Below are positions 26,864 to 36,516 of a DNA stretch of 45,426 bases, one piece after another (within the stretch, counting starts at the first letter, position 1; each line of letters opens with the position of its first letter). The notes beneath the pieces were generated by a model. That model did not search any database. It worked only from the letters and a program-made list of their open reading frames with translations, and was not told the origin of the DNA. The DNA lies in assembly GCA_013044175.1 (NCBI GenBank), contig JABEUY010000124.1:1-45426 (forward strand). Direction: 5' to 3'. The stretch is from Bacilli bacterium. Lineage in GTDB: Bacteria; Bacillota; Bacilli; Alicyclobacillales; SLC66. A program made the position numbers and the translations under genes.

Positions 26864-27589
26864 TTACATCATTTTTTGAAATTCACCACGCAACCGATGT
26901 ATGATTCTCTTTTCAAGACGAGAAATATACGATTGTGAAATACCTAAATGATCGGCTACATCCTTTTGCGTCATCTCTTCATAACCAATCAAACCAAATC
27001 GCATCGCCATGATGATTCGTTCTCGTTCCGTCAACGTCTTGAGTGCGCCATACAAAAGATTTCGATCCACGCGTTCTTCCATATCTTTATAGATAAGATC
27101 CCCTTCTGTCCCCAAAACATCCGATAAAAGCAATTCATTTCCGTCCCAATCCACGTTAAGCGGTTCATCAAAGGAAACTTCCGCACGATTCTTGCTATTG
27201 CGGCGCAAAAACATGAGGATCTCATTTTCAATACAGCGCGAAGCATAGGTAGCTAATTTAATATTTTTCTCGGTATCAAACGTATTAACTGCTTTAATCA
27301 ATCCAATCGAACCGATCGAGACAAGATCTTCGATAGGAATCGCAGTATTTTCAAATTTACGTGCGATATAGACAACCAGTCGTAAATTACGCTCGATGAG
27401 CGTTCTACGTACTGCCTCATCGCCAAAAGGTAACATCCCCAACAATTGCGCTTCTTCATCACGCGTCAATGGCGGAGGCAACGTCTCACTGCCTCCTACA
27501 TAATGCACAGAAGGAATCTCTTTAGTTTTAGGTAAGAGGTGAAGCAAAAGAATTTTCAGCTTGAGACGCATTTTTACCCATGCTTTCAT
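26864..27589 (-). CDS. sigE: Sporulation sigma factor SigE (pro-sigma-E, mother cell)
   Basis: The first mother-cell sigma factor, made as an inactive membrane-bound precursor. The 241-residue protein has a hydrophobic/basic pro-sequence of about 29 residues ([17 protein letters not shown]), then [17 protein letters not shown], region 2 with [39 protein letters not shown], and the region 4 helix-turn-helix [19 protein letters not shown]. By alignment with B. subtilis, SpoIIGA would cut between H29 and Y30. The ATG at 27589 has AAGGAA nine bases upstream and lies inside the end of spoIIGA. Confidence 0.97.
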   Translation of the reverse strand: MKAWVKMRLKLKILLLHLLPKTKEIPSVHYVGGSETLPPPLTRDEEAQLLGMLPFGDEAVRRTLIERNLRLVVYIARKFENTAIPIEDLVSIGSIGLIKAVNTFDTEKNIKLATYASRCIENEILMFLRRNSKNRAEVSFDEPLNVDWDGNELLLSDVLGTEGDLIYKDMEERVDRNLLYGALKTLTERERIIMAMRFGLIGYEEMTQKDVADHLGISQSYISRLEKRIIHRLRGEFQKMM

Positions 27590-28514
27590 CGTCGTGCATT
27601 CCTTTCTCAACAAGATCTTGGTCAATGACTGGAACGATCGCTTCAAAAGATTGATCTGGTGAAAGTTCTGACGAAATAACGGCCACGAGCATAGGCATGA
27701 TCGATTTTTGATGACGAGATACTTGTACCATAACGTCATCCGGTCGATAAGCGATTAACTGCCCGCGTGCAGTGCCAACGGCAGAATACGGCACGATGGT
27801 AATGCGCCTAGCGATATCACCATCAAGTTGTACAAGTCTTTCATAAGGCAAATCGGTCGATTCGAGGATCAATTCATAAAGCGCTTTGGGAAGTTGTTCT
27901 TGAATCGCACGCAGTTGAACTACCATGACAGGGTGGTGAAAAAGTGGATCAACGACACGATTGCCCGTATCAAAAAGTCCTTTCACCGTCACTTGTTTCC
28001 CGAAACTTCGAATCGTGATGCGCGCAATAACAGGACGAAGCATGCGCTGGCGATAGGCCGTAAATAGCCATGTAATCAACATAAACGCGAAGGGAAGACT
28101 AATTACGATAAAAAGCAGGCTCACATTGGACATCCAGATCAAATGATGATCAAGTAAGGTGAATCCTGCATACGAAGTCGTTGAAGAAAACAACGTATGC
28201 AAAGCGATGACGGTACCACCGACGGCAAACGTAACAACATAAAATACGGCGATCAGCCTTAAAAATGTAAAAATCGAAGAATTCGGTGTTACGATTCGAA
28301 GAAGAAGGACAGACACTAAAAATTTGATCATCGCATTGCTTAACCATGAATTTGGCATGAAAAGCAAAAAAACAACGTAAAGCGATCCGATGACTGCAGC
28401 GACAAGGATACGCAAAATCCGAATTTTTTGCCTTGTGATCATCACGGTAGTCATCAGGAGAAAACTATCGATGATCACATTGATCATGAAAGTCAGGTCA
28501 ACATAGACGACCAC
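27528..28514 (-). CDS. spoIIGA: SpoIIGA, pro-sigma-E processing aspartic protease
   Basis: Septal membrane protease that activates pro-sigma-E after a forespore signal. The 328-residue protein has about five N-terminal membrane segments (1-155) and a cytoplasmic retropepsin-like domain with the catalytic D182 in [12 protein letters not shown]. The GTG at 28514, with GGGAGG seven bases upstream, gives the family N-terminus [19 protein letters not shown]. The product is slightly longer than the B. subtilis protein (about 309), with an acidic C-terminal tail that overlaps sigE by 62 bases. Confidence 0.95.
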   Translation of the reverse strand: MVVYVDLTFMINVIIDSFLLMTTVMITRQKIRILRILVAAVIGSLYVVFLLFMPNSWLSNAMIKFLVSVLLLRIVTPNSSIFTFLRLIAVFYVVTFAVGGTVIALHTLFSSTTSYAGFTLLDHHLIWMSNVSLLFIVISLPFAFMLITWLFTAYRQRMLRPVIARITIRSFGKQVTVKGLFDTGNRVVDPLFHHPVMVVQLRAIQEQLPKALYELILESTDLPYERLVQLDGDIARRITIVPYSAVGTARGQLIAYRPDDVMVQVSRHQKSIMPMLVAVISSELSPDQSFEAIVPVIDQDLVEKGMHDDESMGKNASQAENSFASPLT

Positions 28515-28541
28515 AAACAAACCTCCCGGGGATTTGCTCGT

Positions 28542-28574
28542 AGTATAGTACAGGTCTATGGCGAAGACTGTCAG
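28542..28574 (-). promoter_or_regulatory. Candidate long-spacer (Spo0A-type) promoter of spoIIGA
   Basis: Minus-strand CTGACA (28574-28569, five of six to TTGACA), a 21-base spacer, TATACT (28547-28542). The B. subtilis spoIIG promoter is known for an unusual 22-base spacer activated by phosphorylated Spo0A, so this arrangement is similar. A normal 17-base reading gives a poor -35. Confidence 0.6.
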
Positions 28575-28607
28575 TCTATGCACGAAGCTAAACAAAATCA
28601 CTCGACA
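28559..28607 (+). promoter_or_regulatory. Candidate Spo0A boxes at the spoIIGA promoter
   Basis: TGGCGAA at 28559-28565 (plus strand) and TGTCGAG at 28607-28601 (minus strand) each match the 0A box TGTCGAA at six of seven bases. They lie near -27 and -69 of the predicted start. Single 7-mers occur often by chance, so this rests mainly on context. Confidence 0.4.
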
Positions 28608-28621
28608 AGATATTTGAAAAC

Positions 28622-28661
28622 AAAAAGCCCTTGTCGTCAGGAACTTCCCGTACGACAAGGG
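28622..28661 (-). terminator. Intrinsic terminator after ftsZ
   Basis: Minus strand CCCTTGTCGT, a 14-base loop, ACGACAAGGG (10-bp perfect stem), then a C and five T. It lies 30 bases after the ftsZ stop and separates the division cluster from spoIIGA. Confidence 0.9.
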
Positions 28662-28691
28662 TTATAACCTTCTAGCTAAGCAAGGATACGT

Positions 28692-29771
28692 TTAGTTATT
28701 ACGCGGGTTGGAGCGATTACGAAGAAATGTCGGAATATCGAGATTATCCGGCGATAAATCGACATCGCGATTCGCCGAAGGCCGTGACAAGATCGATCGA
28801 GGTGTGGAGGTTCCCATACGATGTTCAAAACCGGTTGCAATCACCGTTACGATCAATTCATCTTTCAATTCGGGCTTAATGACAGCACCAAAGATAAAAT
28901 TGACATCCGGATCGGCAGCTTCCGCCACGATATTCGCCGCTTCACTCGCTTCAACAAGCGTCATATTCTCGCCACCGGCAACGTGGATAAGAACACCTCT
29001 TGCGCCATCGATAGGCGTATCGAGAAGAGGGCTGCGAATCGCTTTTTGCGCGGCTTCTGTTGCACGATTTTCACCGCTTGCGATGCCAATACCCATCAAA
29101 GCGCTACCACGTTCCATCATGATCGCTTTCACATCAGCAAAGTCAACATTGATTAGCCCCGTTTCAGCGATCAAATCAGAAATCCCAGACACACCTTGAC
29201 GCAAAACATTATCCGCTTCGCGAAATGCTTCGAGCATCGGCGTGTTTTTTTCAACAATTTCAAGAAGGCGATCATTCGGGATCACGATAAGTGTATCGAC
29301 CTTCTCTTTAAGCGCTGTAATGCCATTATCCGCTTGCGAAATACGTCGTCTGCCTTCAAACATAAACGGTCGTGTAACCACACCTACTGTAAGCGCCCCA
29401 AGCTCTTTCGCAATCTCAGCGACGACAGGTGCTGCTCCCGTTCCCGTCCCTCCGCCCATGCCTGCGGTGACAAAAACCATATCAGCACCTCGTAAAGCAT
29501 TCATGATCAATTCGCGACTTTCTTCAGCAGCGCGTTTACCGATATCAGGATTTGCACCAGCGCCAAGGCCACGCGTGAGTTTCTCACCGATCTGAATTCT
29601 TTCAGGTGCTTTGGACAAATGCAACGCTTGTGCATCCGTATTAATCGCGACAAAATCGACATTTTTGACACTCGCTTCAATCATGCGATTCACGGCGTTA
29701 CAACCACCACCACCGACGCCGATCACTTTGATATGGGCAAGGGACTGCATCTCGTATTCAAACTCCAACAT
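28692..29771 (-). CDS. ftsZ: Cell division GTPase FtsZ
   Basis: Tubulin homologue that forms the Z ring. The 359-residue protein has the tubulin signature GGGTGTG at 106-112, a nucleotide-binding [12 protein letters not shown] near the N-terminus, the T7 loop NVDFADVK, a short linker, and the C-terminal partner-binding peptide [16 protein letters not shown] at 344-359. Start ATG at 29771 lies 44 bases after ftsA. A strong terminator follows. Confidence 0.98.
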   Translation of the reverse strand: MLEFEYEMQSLAHIKVIGVGGGGCNAVNRMIEASVKNVDFVAINTDAQALHLSKAPERIQIGEKLTRGLGAGANPDIGKRAAEESRELIMNALRGADMVFVTAGMGGGTGTGAAPVVAEIAKELGALTVGVVTRPFMFEGRRRISQADNGITALKEKVDTLIVIPNDRLLEIVEKNTPMLEAFREADNVLRQGVSGISDLIAETGLINVDFADVKAIMMERGSALMGIGIASGENRATEAAQKAIRSPLLDTPIDGARGVLIHVAGGENMTLVEASEAANIVAEAADPDVNFIFGAVIKPELKDELIVTVIATGFEHRMGTSTPRSILSRPSANRDVDLSPDNLDIPTFLRNRSNPRNN

Positions 29772-29815
29772 ACCACGTCCTCCTTGACGCTAGTTCGATC
29801 CTTCTTAAGCTTGTT

Positions 29816-31045
29816 TTATAGAAAGTCGGAAAACCAGTTTCGAATACGTTCCCACGTTTTTCGATCGGTTCGCATCCTGCGTACTGGTGCTGAATTAGAA
29901 ACTTCAATAACGCGACTATAAAAACGAGATACATACTTGATCATACCCACGCAACCCACATAAGAAGGGTCTCTAACACCGACATAATCCGGAATGGCTA
30001 CGCGTACAGGAGCTTCAAATTCCTGCTCGGCGAGCTTGTCCGCACCCTTTAACAACATGCCGCCACCGGTTAAAACATAACCACCTGACAGCCCTTTCCC
30101 ATAGCCAAGACGCTCAACGCGTTGCCTGACTAATGCAAAGATCTCTCGCATGCGTGGTTCAATTATATTGGCGAGTTCTATTGTTGTGCATTCCTTATCC
30201 ATACTGCTACCCGTCCGGGAAATCTTGAATTTTTCCTGTTCTTTTGCCATGGTTACGTCGGCTACACCGTATCGATGCTTGATCGATTCAGCGACCTCGG
30301 TACCACACTGAAGTCCTATCGTGATGTCATTCGTTACACTATCGCCGCCGATCGGAACCGCATCAAACTGCTCTAGCATACCATTTTGAAAAATCGAGAT
30401 ACCGACTGAACCGGCACCAAAGTCGACCAGAACCACGCCGAGCTTCTTTTCATCTTGTGTCAAAACCATATCGGCAGATGCTAAAGGTAATAGTACCATG
30501 CCTGCCACTTCAAGACCAGAACGTTCTACACATCGAAGCAAATTATGTAGTACAGTACGCGATCCTGTTACGACATAACTATCCACTTCAAGGCGCACAC
30601 CGATCATGCCACGAGGATCGGCGACCTCAGTTAGCCCATCAACCGTAAATTGCCGGGGCACGACATCGATGATCTCTCGCTCATTGGGAAGGTTCATCAC
30701 ACGAGCTGCTTCAATCACTCTTTCAACATCGACATCGCCGATTTCATGGTCTGACGTCGAGACCGCAACGATGCCATGACTCGGATGTAACCCAATATGG
30801 GCTCCCGATACACCGACATACGCAGCATGAATCGAGATCCCCACCATGCGTTCAGCATGCTCGATCGAAGATTTTGTCGCTGCAACCATCGCATCGATAT
30901 CGATGATGGCGCCTTTTTTTATTCCAACACTCTTGGCCGTACCCACACCGATGATGTTAACATTTTGTCCATCTAACTCACCTATGATTGTACGCACACT
31001 CGAAGTTCCTATATCTAACCCAACGATGATATCTCCTTTGGTCAA
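29816..31045 (-). CDS. ftsA: Cell division protein FtsA
   Basis: Actin-fold protein that tethers FtsZ to membrane. The 409-residue protein has the ATP phosphate-binding loop VGLDIGTSSVRTIIGE, the 1C domain, VLVDFGAGSVGISIF, the adenosine motif GGYVLTGGG and a C-terminal amphipathic tail (RIRNWFSDFL) that should bind membrane. I chose TTG at 31045 (after GGGAGTG, ten bases upstream) because it gives the family's short N-terminus; an upstream ATG at 31111 adds 22 basic residues with no match. Confidence 0.96.
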   Translation of the reverse strand: MTKGDIIVGLDIGTSSVRTIIGELDGQNVNIIGVGTAKSVGIKKGAIIDIDAMVAATKSSIEHAERMVGISIHAAYVGVSGAHIGLHPSHGIVAVSTSDHEIGDVDVERVIEAARVMNLPNEREIIDVVPRQFTVDGLTEVADPRGMIGVRLEVDSYVVTGSRTVLHNLLRCVERSGLEVAGMVLLPLASADMVLTQDEKKLGVVLVDFGAGSVGISIFQNGMLEQFDAVPIGGDSVTNDITIGLQCGTEVAESIKHRYGVADVTMAKEQEKFKISRTGSSMDKECTTIELANIIEPRMREIFALVRQRVERLGYGKGLSGGYVLTGGGMLLKGADKLAEQEFEAPVRVAIPDYVGVRDPSYVGCVGMIKYVSRFYSRVIEVSNSAPVRRMRTDRKTWERIRNWFSDFL

Positions 31046-31154
31046 GGAGGGGCACTCCCTTCTCCACACAACATGCCTTTTTAGCCGAAAAAAACTATAC
31101 CGACTTATCATACCATGAAATGCATCAATTATGACGTTCTATTTTTTGTCACAT

Positions 31155-31913
31155 TTATTTCGTTCCATATGGTTGGTAAACGCCCATGTTCGCCCCAAGT
31201 AGATTGACAAAGCCAGGTTGAGCGTTGTGAGCGACCAGTTTTTGATGAATCAATAAAAAAAACCGAATTGATTTTGCCATGCCGCTAATCGGCATCCGAA
31301 AAGAAAAATGATCTTTCGTAAACGCATCGATGACAGGTACACCATTTGCTGTCGTTACATGAAACTCTGAGAGCAAAGAAAGTTCACTTTGTGGGATTAA
31401 CGGCAATTGTTCTACGACTTGCAACAAAGTCGGATCCGCTATTTGCGTCCCCAAACTGAGTGTAAGTTTATGATCTGTCGTCAATAAGGGGCGATCAACA
31501 CCATAATCTTGTGAATCCTGCATCATAACGGTGCCATTTTGCGTGATTTCAAACAAACCATTTTGGGCGACTAAGATACCGGCAATCGGTTGTTCTGTCA
31601 CTGCGATCCCCACCGATTGGCGAAAAAAATCACGCGTAATCGTCACCGTCTTCAACAAGGGAAAATCAGTTAAAAGGCGTTGTTCTGTCGTGGATATCGA
31701 TAACGAATAGAGATTTTGGCCAAGAGCAAAACCCGCATCATGAATGAGGTACGATGCGGGAACATCCGTGTTGCCAACGACATCGATCGATTTGATCGTC
31801 GCAAGCGGTGATCGAAGATAGGCGACGATAGCCACAGCTAGGAAAAACACGATGACAACGATCGTCCCAAGCCAATGCGTTTTTTTGGAACGATGGTTCG
31901 AATCTACAGCCAC
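31155..31913 (-). CDS. divIB: Cell division protein DivIB (FtsQ family)
   Basis: A bitopic divisome protein that works with FtsL and the septal PBP. The 252-residue protein has a short cytoplasmic N-terminus, one membrane helix (about 15-33), a POTRA domain starting with IKSIDVVGNTDVP and a beta domain with a YGTK C-terminus. Start GTG at 31913 follows GGAGG by eight bases. The FtsQ/DivIB family is variable in sequence; position and domain order make the call. Confidence 0.93.
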   Translation of the reverse strand: MAVDSNHRSKKTHWLGTIVVIVFFLAVAIVAYLRSPLATIKSIDVVGNTDVPASYLIHDAGFALGQNLYSLSISTTEQRLLTDFPLLKTVTITRDFFRQSVGIAVTEQPIAGILVAQNGLFEITQNGTVMMQDSQDYGVDRPLLTTDHKLTLSLGTQIADPTLLQVVEQLPLIPQSELSLLSEFHVTTANGVPVIDAFTKDHFSFRMPISGMAKSIRFFLLIHQKLVAHNAQPGFVNLLGANMGVYQPYGTK

Positions 31914-31940
31914 GAGATTTTCCTCCAGAATATAAACCTT

Positions 31941-33230
31941 TTATACTTGAGCAAGCGTTCGCTCTTTTTCTTTTTTCGCATGCAACCTGATCACATTAGC
32001 CCCAAGTTGCCGAAGTTGTTTTTCTAAACTTTCATAGCCGCGATCGATATGATCGACACGATCTACGATCGTTGTTCCGGATGCGGCCAAACCAGCAAGT
32101 ACAAGCGCTGCACCTGCTCGCAGATCGGTAGCTTCCACAATCGCACCAGACAGACGGGGTACTCCTTGAACAAAAGCAGTTCGTAAATCGAGTTTGATCA
32201 TCGCACCCATGCGTTGCAATTCACTGACATGTTGAAATCGATCTTCGAAGATCGTTTCTGCGATGATACTCGTTCCTTTTGCCATAGAAAGCAGTGCCAT
32301 CATAGGCGCCTGCAGATCAGTTGGAAAACCTGGATGCGGAGCCGTTTGGATTCGATCAATAGCATTGATAGCGCCAAGTCGTTTAACTTCGATTATATCA
32401 CGGTCTATTCTCACCTGAACACCAGCTTCGCGAAGCTTACCAATTAAGGCATGCAATTCATGCGGACGAGTATTCTCGATTTCGATATGCCCTTGTGTCA
32501 TCGCAGCTGCAATCATCATGGTACCCGTTACGATTCGATCAGGCGCAATCTCAATCTCGGCACTTCGCAAAGTAGGAACACCTTCGATGATCATCGTATC
32601 CTCGCCTGCGCCTCGGATTTTTGCCCCAAGCAAAGTTAAAAACCTCGCAAGTTCTTTGATCTCAGGTTCTCGCGCAGCGTTGGTGATCACCGTTTCCCCT
32701 TTTGCAAGAACAGCCGCCATCATCAAATTTTCCGTAGCGCCTACACTCGGAAAATCAAGGCACACCATCGCGCCACAAAGTTGTGACGCTGTACACTCGA
32801 TAAACCCATGTTCATCAACGATTGTAGCGCCGAGTTGCCACAATCCTTTTCGATGAAGATCGATGGGACGTGATCCGATCGAACAACCACCGGGCATAGA
32901 AATCCTAACACGAGAAAATTTAGCTAATAATGGTCCCATGAGAAAGATAGATGACCGCATTTTTCGCATAAGATGTTCAGGAATTTCCGTACTGGTAATC
33001 GTCCGTGGATCAATGATCACCGTCTTTTCATCAACCCTTACTTTCGCACCAAGCGTTTGCAAAATCGCTACCATTACATGAATATCTTCAAGATCGGGAA
33101 CATCGTGCAAAATGCATACATCGTTGGCAAGCACTGTGGCCGCAAGGATGGGCAAAGCAGCATTTTTCGCCCCCTGCACTCTTAATGCGCCTTCAAGACG
33201 ACGTCCCCCGCGCACGATCAATCTGTCCAT
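31941..33230 (-). CDS. murA: UDP-N-acetylglucosamine 1-carboxyvinyltransferase MurA
   Basis: Transfers enolpyruvate from PEP to UDP-GlcNAc, the first committed peptidoglycan step and the fosfomycin target. The 429-residue protein has K22-N23 in GAKNAALP and the fosfomycin-sensitive cysteine C116 in MPGGCSIG, then LGATI, DFPSVGATENLMMAA, HPGFPTDLQ and QNRF-like FEDRFQH. The ATG at 33230 follows GGAGGTG; it lies 38 bases inside the end of murB. Firmicutes often have two MurA paralogues; this is the copy in the dcw cluster. Confidence 0.95.
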   Translation of the reverse strand: MDRLIVRGGRRLEGALRVQGAKNAALPILAATVLANDVCILHDVPDLEDIHVMVAILQTLGAKVRVDEKTVIIDPRTITSTEIPEHLMRKMRSSIFLMGPLLAKFSRVRISMPGGCSIGSRPIDLHRKGLWQLGATIVDEHGFIECTASQLCGAMVCLDFPSVGATENLMMAAVLAKGETVITNAAREPEIKELARFLTLLGAKIRGAGEDTMIIEGVPTLRSAEIEIAPDRIVTGTMMIAAAMTQGHIEIENTRPHELHALIGKLREAGVQVRIDRDIIEVKRLGAINAIDRIQTAPHPGFPTDLQAPMMALLSMAKGTSIIAETIFEDRFQHVSELQRMGAMIKLDLRTAFVQGVPRLSGAIVEATDLRAGAALVLAGLAASGTTIVDRVDHIDRGYESLEKQLRQLGANVIRLHAKKEKERTLAQV

Positions 33231-34155
33231 CGGCGCCACCTCCGTACTCAAAGTCACCCATCATCTTGACTTCAGGATATAAAAGAATTCCTTCACGTTC
33301 TGCGATCGTTTCTCTGACGAGTTGAATTAAAGCTGCTACTTCGCTGGCTTTCGCGTCGCCCAAATTGACGATAAAATTCGCGTGTTTTTCCGAGATTTGT
33401 GCCATCCCGATGCGTTTGCCTTTCAGGCCAGCCGCTTCGATCAATCGCGCTGCAAAATCGCCTTGTGGATTACGAAAAACACTACCGCAACTCGGTAATG
33501 ACAACGGTTGTGTCGCACTACGCCTTCTTGCCCACGACTTTGCAGTTTCCTGCATCGCTTGCGCATCACCAGGTTCGAGTCGGAAAGAGGCTGATAAAAC
33601 AATCCAACCATTCTCTTTGATCAAACTATGACGATAGGAAAATCCGAGTTCTTCCTTGCTGAGACGAATTCTCTCTCCGTCCCGCGTTAAGAGGTCCGCA
33701 TACGTAAGCACATCACGAATTTCACGACCGTGCGCACCAGCATTCATCGCCACGGCACCACCGATAGAACCTGGAATGCCAGTTGCAAATTCAAGACCTG
33801 ATAATCCGTGCGCCATCGCATTATACGCGGCAGCAACCATCCCTTTTGCCGCGTAAACCAACAATTGATCATCGTTAAACGTCATGCGCTCAAATTGGCC
33901 ATTAAGTTGAATCACGATACCACGTATTCCTTCATCCGAAATGAGTAAATTACTTCCTTTTCCAATAAGATAGAAGGGAACCTGTTCGCGCTTCGCTGCG
34001 ATGATGAGTTCTTGCAATTGGTCGATCGTTTGTGGACGCGCAAAGACATCAGCAGGACCACCGATGCGCCAAGTCGTGTGATCGGCCATCGGTTCGTTCA
34101 GCGTCATGATGTCTTTAAATTGATCGTAAAGCTGCGCGTATTGATCGACACTCAT
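33193..34155 (-). CDS. murB: UDP-N-acetylenolpyruvoylglucosamine reductase MurB
   Basis: FAD enzyme that reduces the MurA product to UDP-MurNAc with NADPH. The 320-residue protein has TTWRIGGPADVF, the FAD motif GKGSNLLISDEGIRG, GIPGSIGGAVAMNAGAHGREI (two halves), the serine in GSVFRNP and a final glutamate in LYPEVKMMG. It is the type II MurB of Bacilli. I chose ATG at 34155; a GTG at 34188 adds 11 residues but has no ribosome binding site. After the usual end it has about 20 extra residues, coded in the overlap with murA. Confidence 0.95.
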   Translation of the reverse strand: MSVDQYAQLYDQFKDIMTLNEPMADHTTWRIGGPADVFARPQTIDQLQELIIAAKREQVPFYLIGKGSNLLISDEGIRGIVIQLNGQFERMTFNDDQLLVYAAKGMVAAAYNAMAHGLSGLEFATGIPGSIGGAVAMNAGAHGREIRDVLTYADLLTRDGERIRLSKEELGFSYRHSLIKENGWIVLSASFRLEPGDAQAMQETAKSWARRRSATQPLSLPSCGSVFRNPQGDFAARLIEAAGLKGKRIGMAQISEKHANFIVNLGDAKASEVAALIQLVRETIAEREGILLYPEVKMMGDFEYGGGADGQIDRARGTSS

Positions 34156-34215
34156 GATCCAATACCCAACTCCTTTATTAACAACCACCTAATAACCTTG
34201 TTTTCCCCGTACCTC

Positions 34216-34242
34216 ATCGTATGAAATTCACGACAAAGATGA
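34216..34242 (-). promoter_or_regulatory. Candidate sigma-E type promoter upstream of murB
   Basis: Minus-strand TCATCTT (34242-34236), a 12-base spacer, CATACGAT (34223-34216). The -10 matches the sigma-E form CATACnnT and the -35 differs from TCATATT at one base; the spacer is one or two bases short. It lies in the 110-base gap between murG and murB, the longest in that part of the cluster. Confidence 0.3.
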
Positions 34243-34265
34243 CACTTGCCTAGCACTGCAAACCA

Positions 34266-35372
34266 TCACGAAAGCAAATGCATGATTTCCTCATAGATAC
34301 GATCTAAAGCATCGATTTTACCAACTCGCAAAGAAGCATGATGCATCGCTTCGCGTGTGCTTTCCGACTGAATCAATCGTTCCAAGGTTTGCTGTAACGT
34401 TTGATCATCAAGTTTATCTTCGGGCAAATGTATAGCTGCGCCTTCTTCAACAAGCACAGATGCATTGCGATCCTGATGACGATGCGTCACATAAGGAGAA
34501 GGAATTAAGATTGCTGGAATACCTAATGCAGTAATTTCTGCGAGCGTCGTCGCGCCTGCTCGACATACGATCAAGGTCGTATGGTAGAGCAACGAAGGCA
34601 TATCGTGATAGTAAGGTAAAATTTTCACTTTACCATCAAAAAGCTGATCCGTACCAAATGCTTCATAGATCTCCTTGAAGTGAACTTCTCCGGTAATCCA
34701 GATCACACGATAAGCGAGTTGATCGACCATAGAAAGCCATTGTTTAACAGCATCATTGATCGGTTTTGCGCCTCGACTTCCACTGACGATCGTAATCAAA
34801 GGCATCCGTGGATCGAGTGCGAACGCAAGACGACATTTCTCGATTTGCTCTTTAGGCCAATTGACGACTTCCGTAGCTCGTGGGTTGCCCGTCAAGACGA
34901 CGCGTTTTGCTTTTTGTAAGGATTCGCCTTGATTTTTCATACCGAGCATCACCGTATCGACAGTACGCATGACCATGCGATTAGCCAAACCTGTATGTGC
35001 GTCTAATTCTAAGATGCCCGATTTTATCTTCAACAAGCGTGCCGCCAAAATGACAGGTACTACCACATAGCCACCGGTTCCGATTACAACATCCGGTCGA
35101 AATTGAGCAAGAATTTTGCGTGCTTTTACGATACTCGACAAGGCAAGCCATGCAGTTTTTACTGCTTTTATAGAAAATTGTCTTCGCAAACCTTCCACGT
35201 CAATAAATTGATAGGGTAGTCCAGCTTGAGAGACAATCTGGCGCTCTAATCCTTTTTGCGAACCAATATAAAGAATTTCAAGATCATTATGTTTATCTTT
35301 GAAACGATGAGCAATGGCTAAAGCAGGATAGATGTGCCCCCCCGTTCCGCCTCCTGTAATGACGACGCGCAT
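34266..35372 (-). CDS. murG: MurG, lipid I to lipid II GlcNAc transferase
   Basis: Adds GlcNAc to lipid I at the inner membrane face, making lipid II. The 368-residue GT-B enzyme has the GGGTGGH loop at 7-13, a second glycine-rich VSGSRGAKPIN, and the C-terminal acceptor region with CRAGATTLAEITALGIPAIL (split) and PSPYVTHRHQD. The ATG is preceded by GAGGGGAAAAAGG. It follows ftsW by 15 bases. Confidence 0.97.
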   Translation of the reverse strand: MRVVITGGGTGGHIYPALAIAHRFKDKHNDLEILYIGSQKGLERQIVSQAGLPYQFIDVEGLRRQFSIKAVKTAWLALSSIVKARKILAQFRPDVVIGTGGYVVVPVILAARLLKIKSGILELDAHTGLANRMVMRTVDTVMLGMKNQGESLQKAKRVVLTGNPRATEVVNWPKEQIEKCRLAFALDPRMPLITIVSGSRGAKPINDAVKQWLSMVDQLAYRVIWITGEVHFKEIYEAFGTDQLFDGKVKILPYYHDMPSLLYHTTLIVCRAGATTLAEITALGIPAILIPSPYVTHRHQDRNASVLVEEGAAIHLPEDKLDDQTLQQTLERLIQSESTREAMHHASLRVGKIDALDRIYEEIMHLLS

Positions 35373-35387
35373 CCTTTTTCCCCTCTC

Positions 35388-36485
35388 TTATCCGATACGC
35401 GACTGACGCGCTATCGATAATAATACACCGACTGCACATAACATTAATGTCAAAGAAGATCCACCATAACTGATAAAGGGAAGTGTAATCCCTGTGACTG
35501 GCATTAACGAAGTGACAACACCGACATTAATAATGACTTGCACAGCGATCACCGTGGTCAAACCAGCAGCTAATAACATACCAAATCGATCAGTCGAACG
35601 CATAGCGATCAGCATACCACGATAGAGTAAAAATAAAAACAAGACAAGCACAAAAACCGCACCTACCATGCCTAACTCTTCCGTGATGATCGCGAATATA
35701 AAATCAGTTTGCGGTTCGGGAAGATAGGAAAATTTTTGTGTGCTATGAAAAAGTCCTACCCCAAGCAAACCACCTCGTCCGAGTGCGATCAAGGACATAA
35801 TGATATGATAACCGATCGTATCAGGGTACTGCCAAGGATTCAAAAATGCGACGACCCGAGATAACCTGTACGGTGCCATCAAAATCAAACCAACAAAGGC
35901 TGCAAGACCGATCATGACGAGCGATCCCATGTGACGAAGTCTCGCACCAGCAAAGTAGAGCATCACCATGATCGTCATGCCGATCACTGCACTTTGACCG
36001 AGATCCGGTTCAAGGATGATCAGCATAAGCGTAACACCAGTAATCAACAACAGCGGCAAAAAACCTTTGATGAGCGATTGAACGCGCATCGGATAACGAG
36101 CAAACCAAGCACTTAAATATACGATGAGACTAAATTTAGCCAATTCGGATGGCTGAAGGCCAAAGGCGCCAATACCCAGCCACGCACGCGATCCTCCTCG
36201 CACTTGTCCGATATGTGGCACAAGAACCAAGACAAGAAAAACTAAACTTAGCAAAAAAAGCAGGCCTGCTACCCTTTGCAGTTTGCGATAATCGAGCCGC
36301 GCCAGTACAAACATGAGAAAGGTGCCAAGACTAGCAAAAAGTAATTGTTTTTTCACGTAAAAAAAGTTGTCATGAAATCGAATCCCGGATAACACCGTGC
36401 TTGCGCTATGCACCATCGTCACACCGATCACAACGAGCAACAGCGCGACGACAACCAAACTTAGATCCACATGCAGTTTGTGCAA
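35388..36485 (-). CDS. ftsW: SEDS-family peptidoglycan polymerase (FtsW/SpoVE type)
   Basis: Membrane glycosyltransferase that polymerises lipid II in partnership with a class B PBP. The 365-residue protein has about ten membrane segments, a periplasmic-loop region GGSRAWLGIGAFGLQPSELAK, the catalytic-type D161 in EPDLGQSAV, PEPQTDFIFAIITEELG (256-272) and FISYGGSS. Start TTG at 36485 follows GGGGGGA. Its place between murD and murG matches spoVE of B. subtilis. Whether it acts in vegetative septation, spore cortex or both cannot be told from sequence alone. Confidence 0.93.
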   Translation of the reverse strand: MHKLHVDLSLVVVALLLVVIGVTMVHSASTVLSGIRFHDNFFYVKKQLLFASLGTFLMFVLARLDYRKLQRVAGLLFLLSLVFLVLVLVPHIGQVRGGSRAWLGIGAFGLQPSELAKFSLIVYLSAWFARYPMRVQSLIKGFLPLLLITGVTLMLIILEPDLGQSAVIGMTIMVMLYFAGARLRHMGSLVMIGLAAFVGLILMAPYRLSRVVAFLNPWQYPDTIGYHIIMSLIALGRGGLLGVGLFHSTQKFSYLPEPQTDFIFAIITEELGMVGAVFVLVLFLFLLYRGMLIAMRSTDRFGMLLAAGLTTVIAVQVIINVGVVTSLMPVTGITLPFISYGGSSLTLMLCAVGVLLSIARQSRIG

Positions 36486-36516
36486 ATGTCATCCCCCCAC
36501 GAACTCTCGTCCATGG

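Noticed and set aside
28708-29199. A 163-codon open frame antisense to ftsZ
   Set aside because: Antisense shadow of a conserved gene, without promoter or ribosome binding site.
31046-31154. Promoter before ftsA
   Set aside because: The gap is AT-rich with TATGAT and TATAGT, but no -35 at proper spacing and no sigma-H type match could be found.
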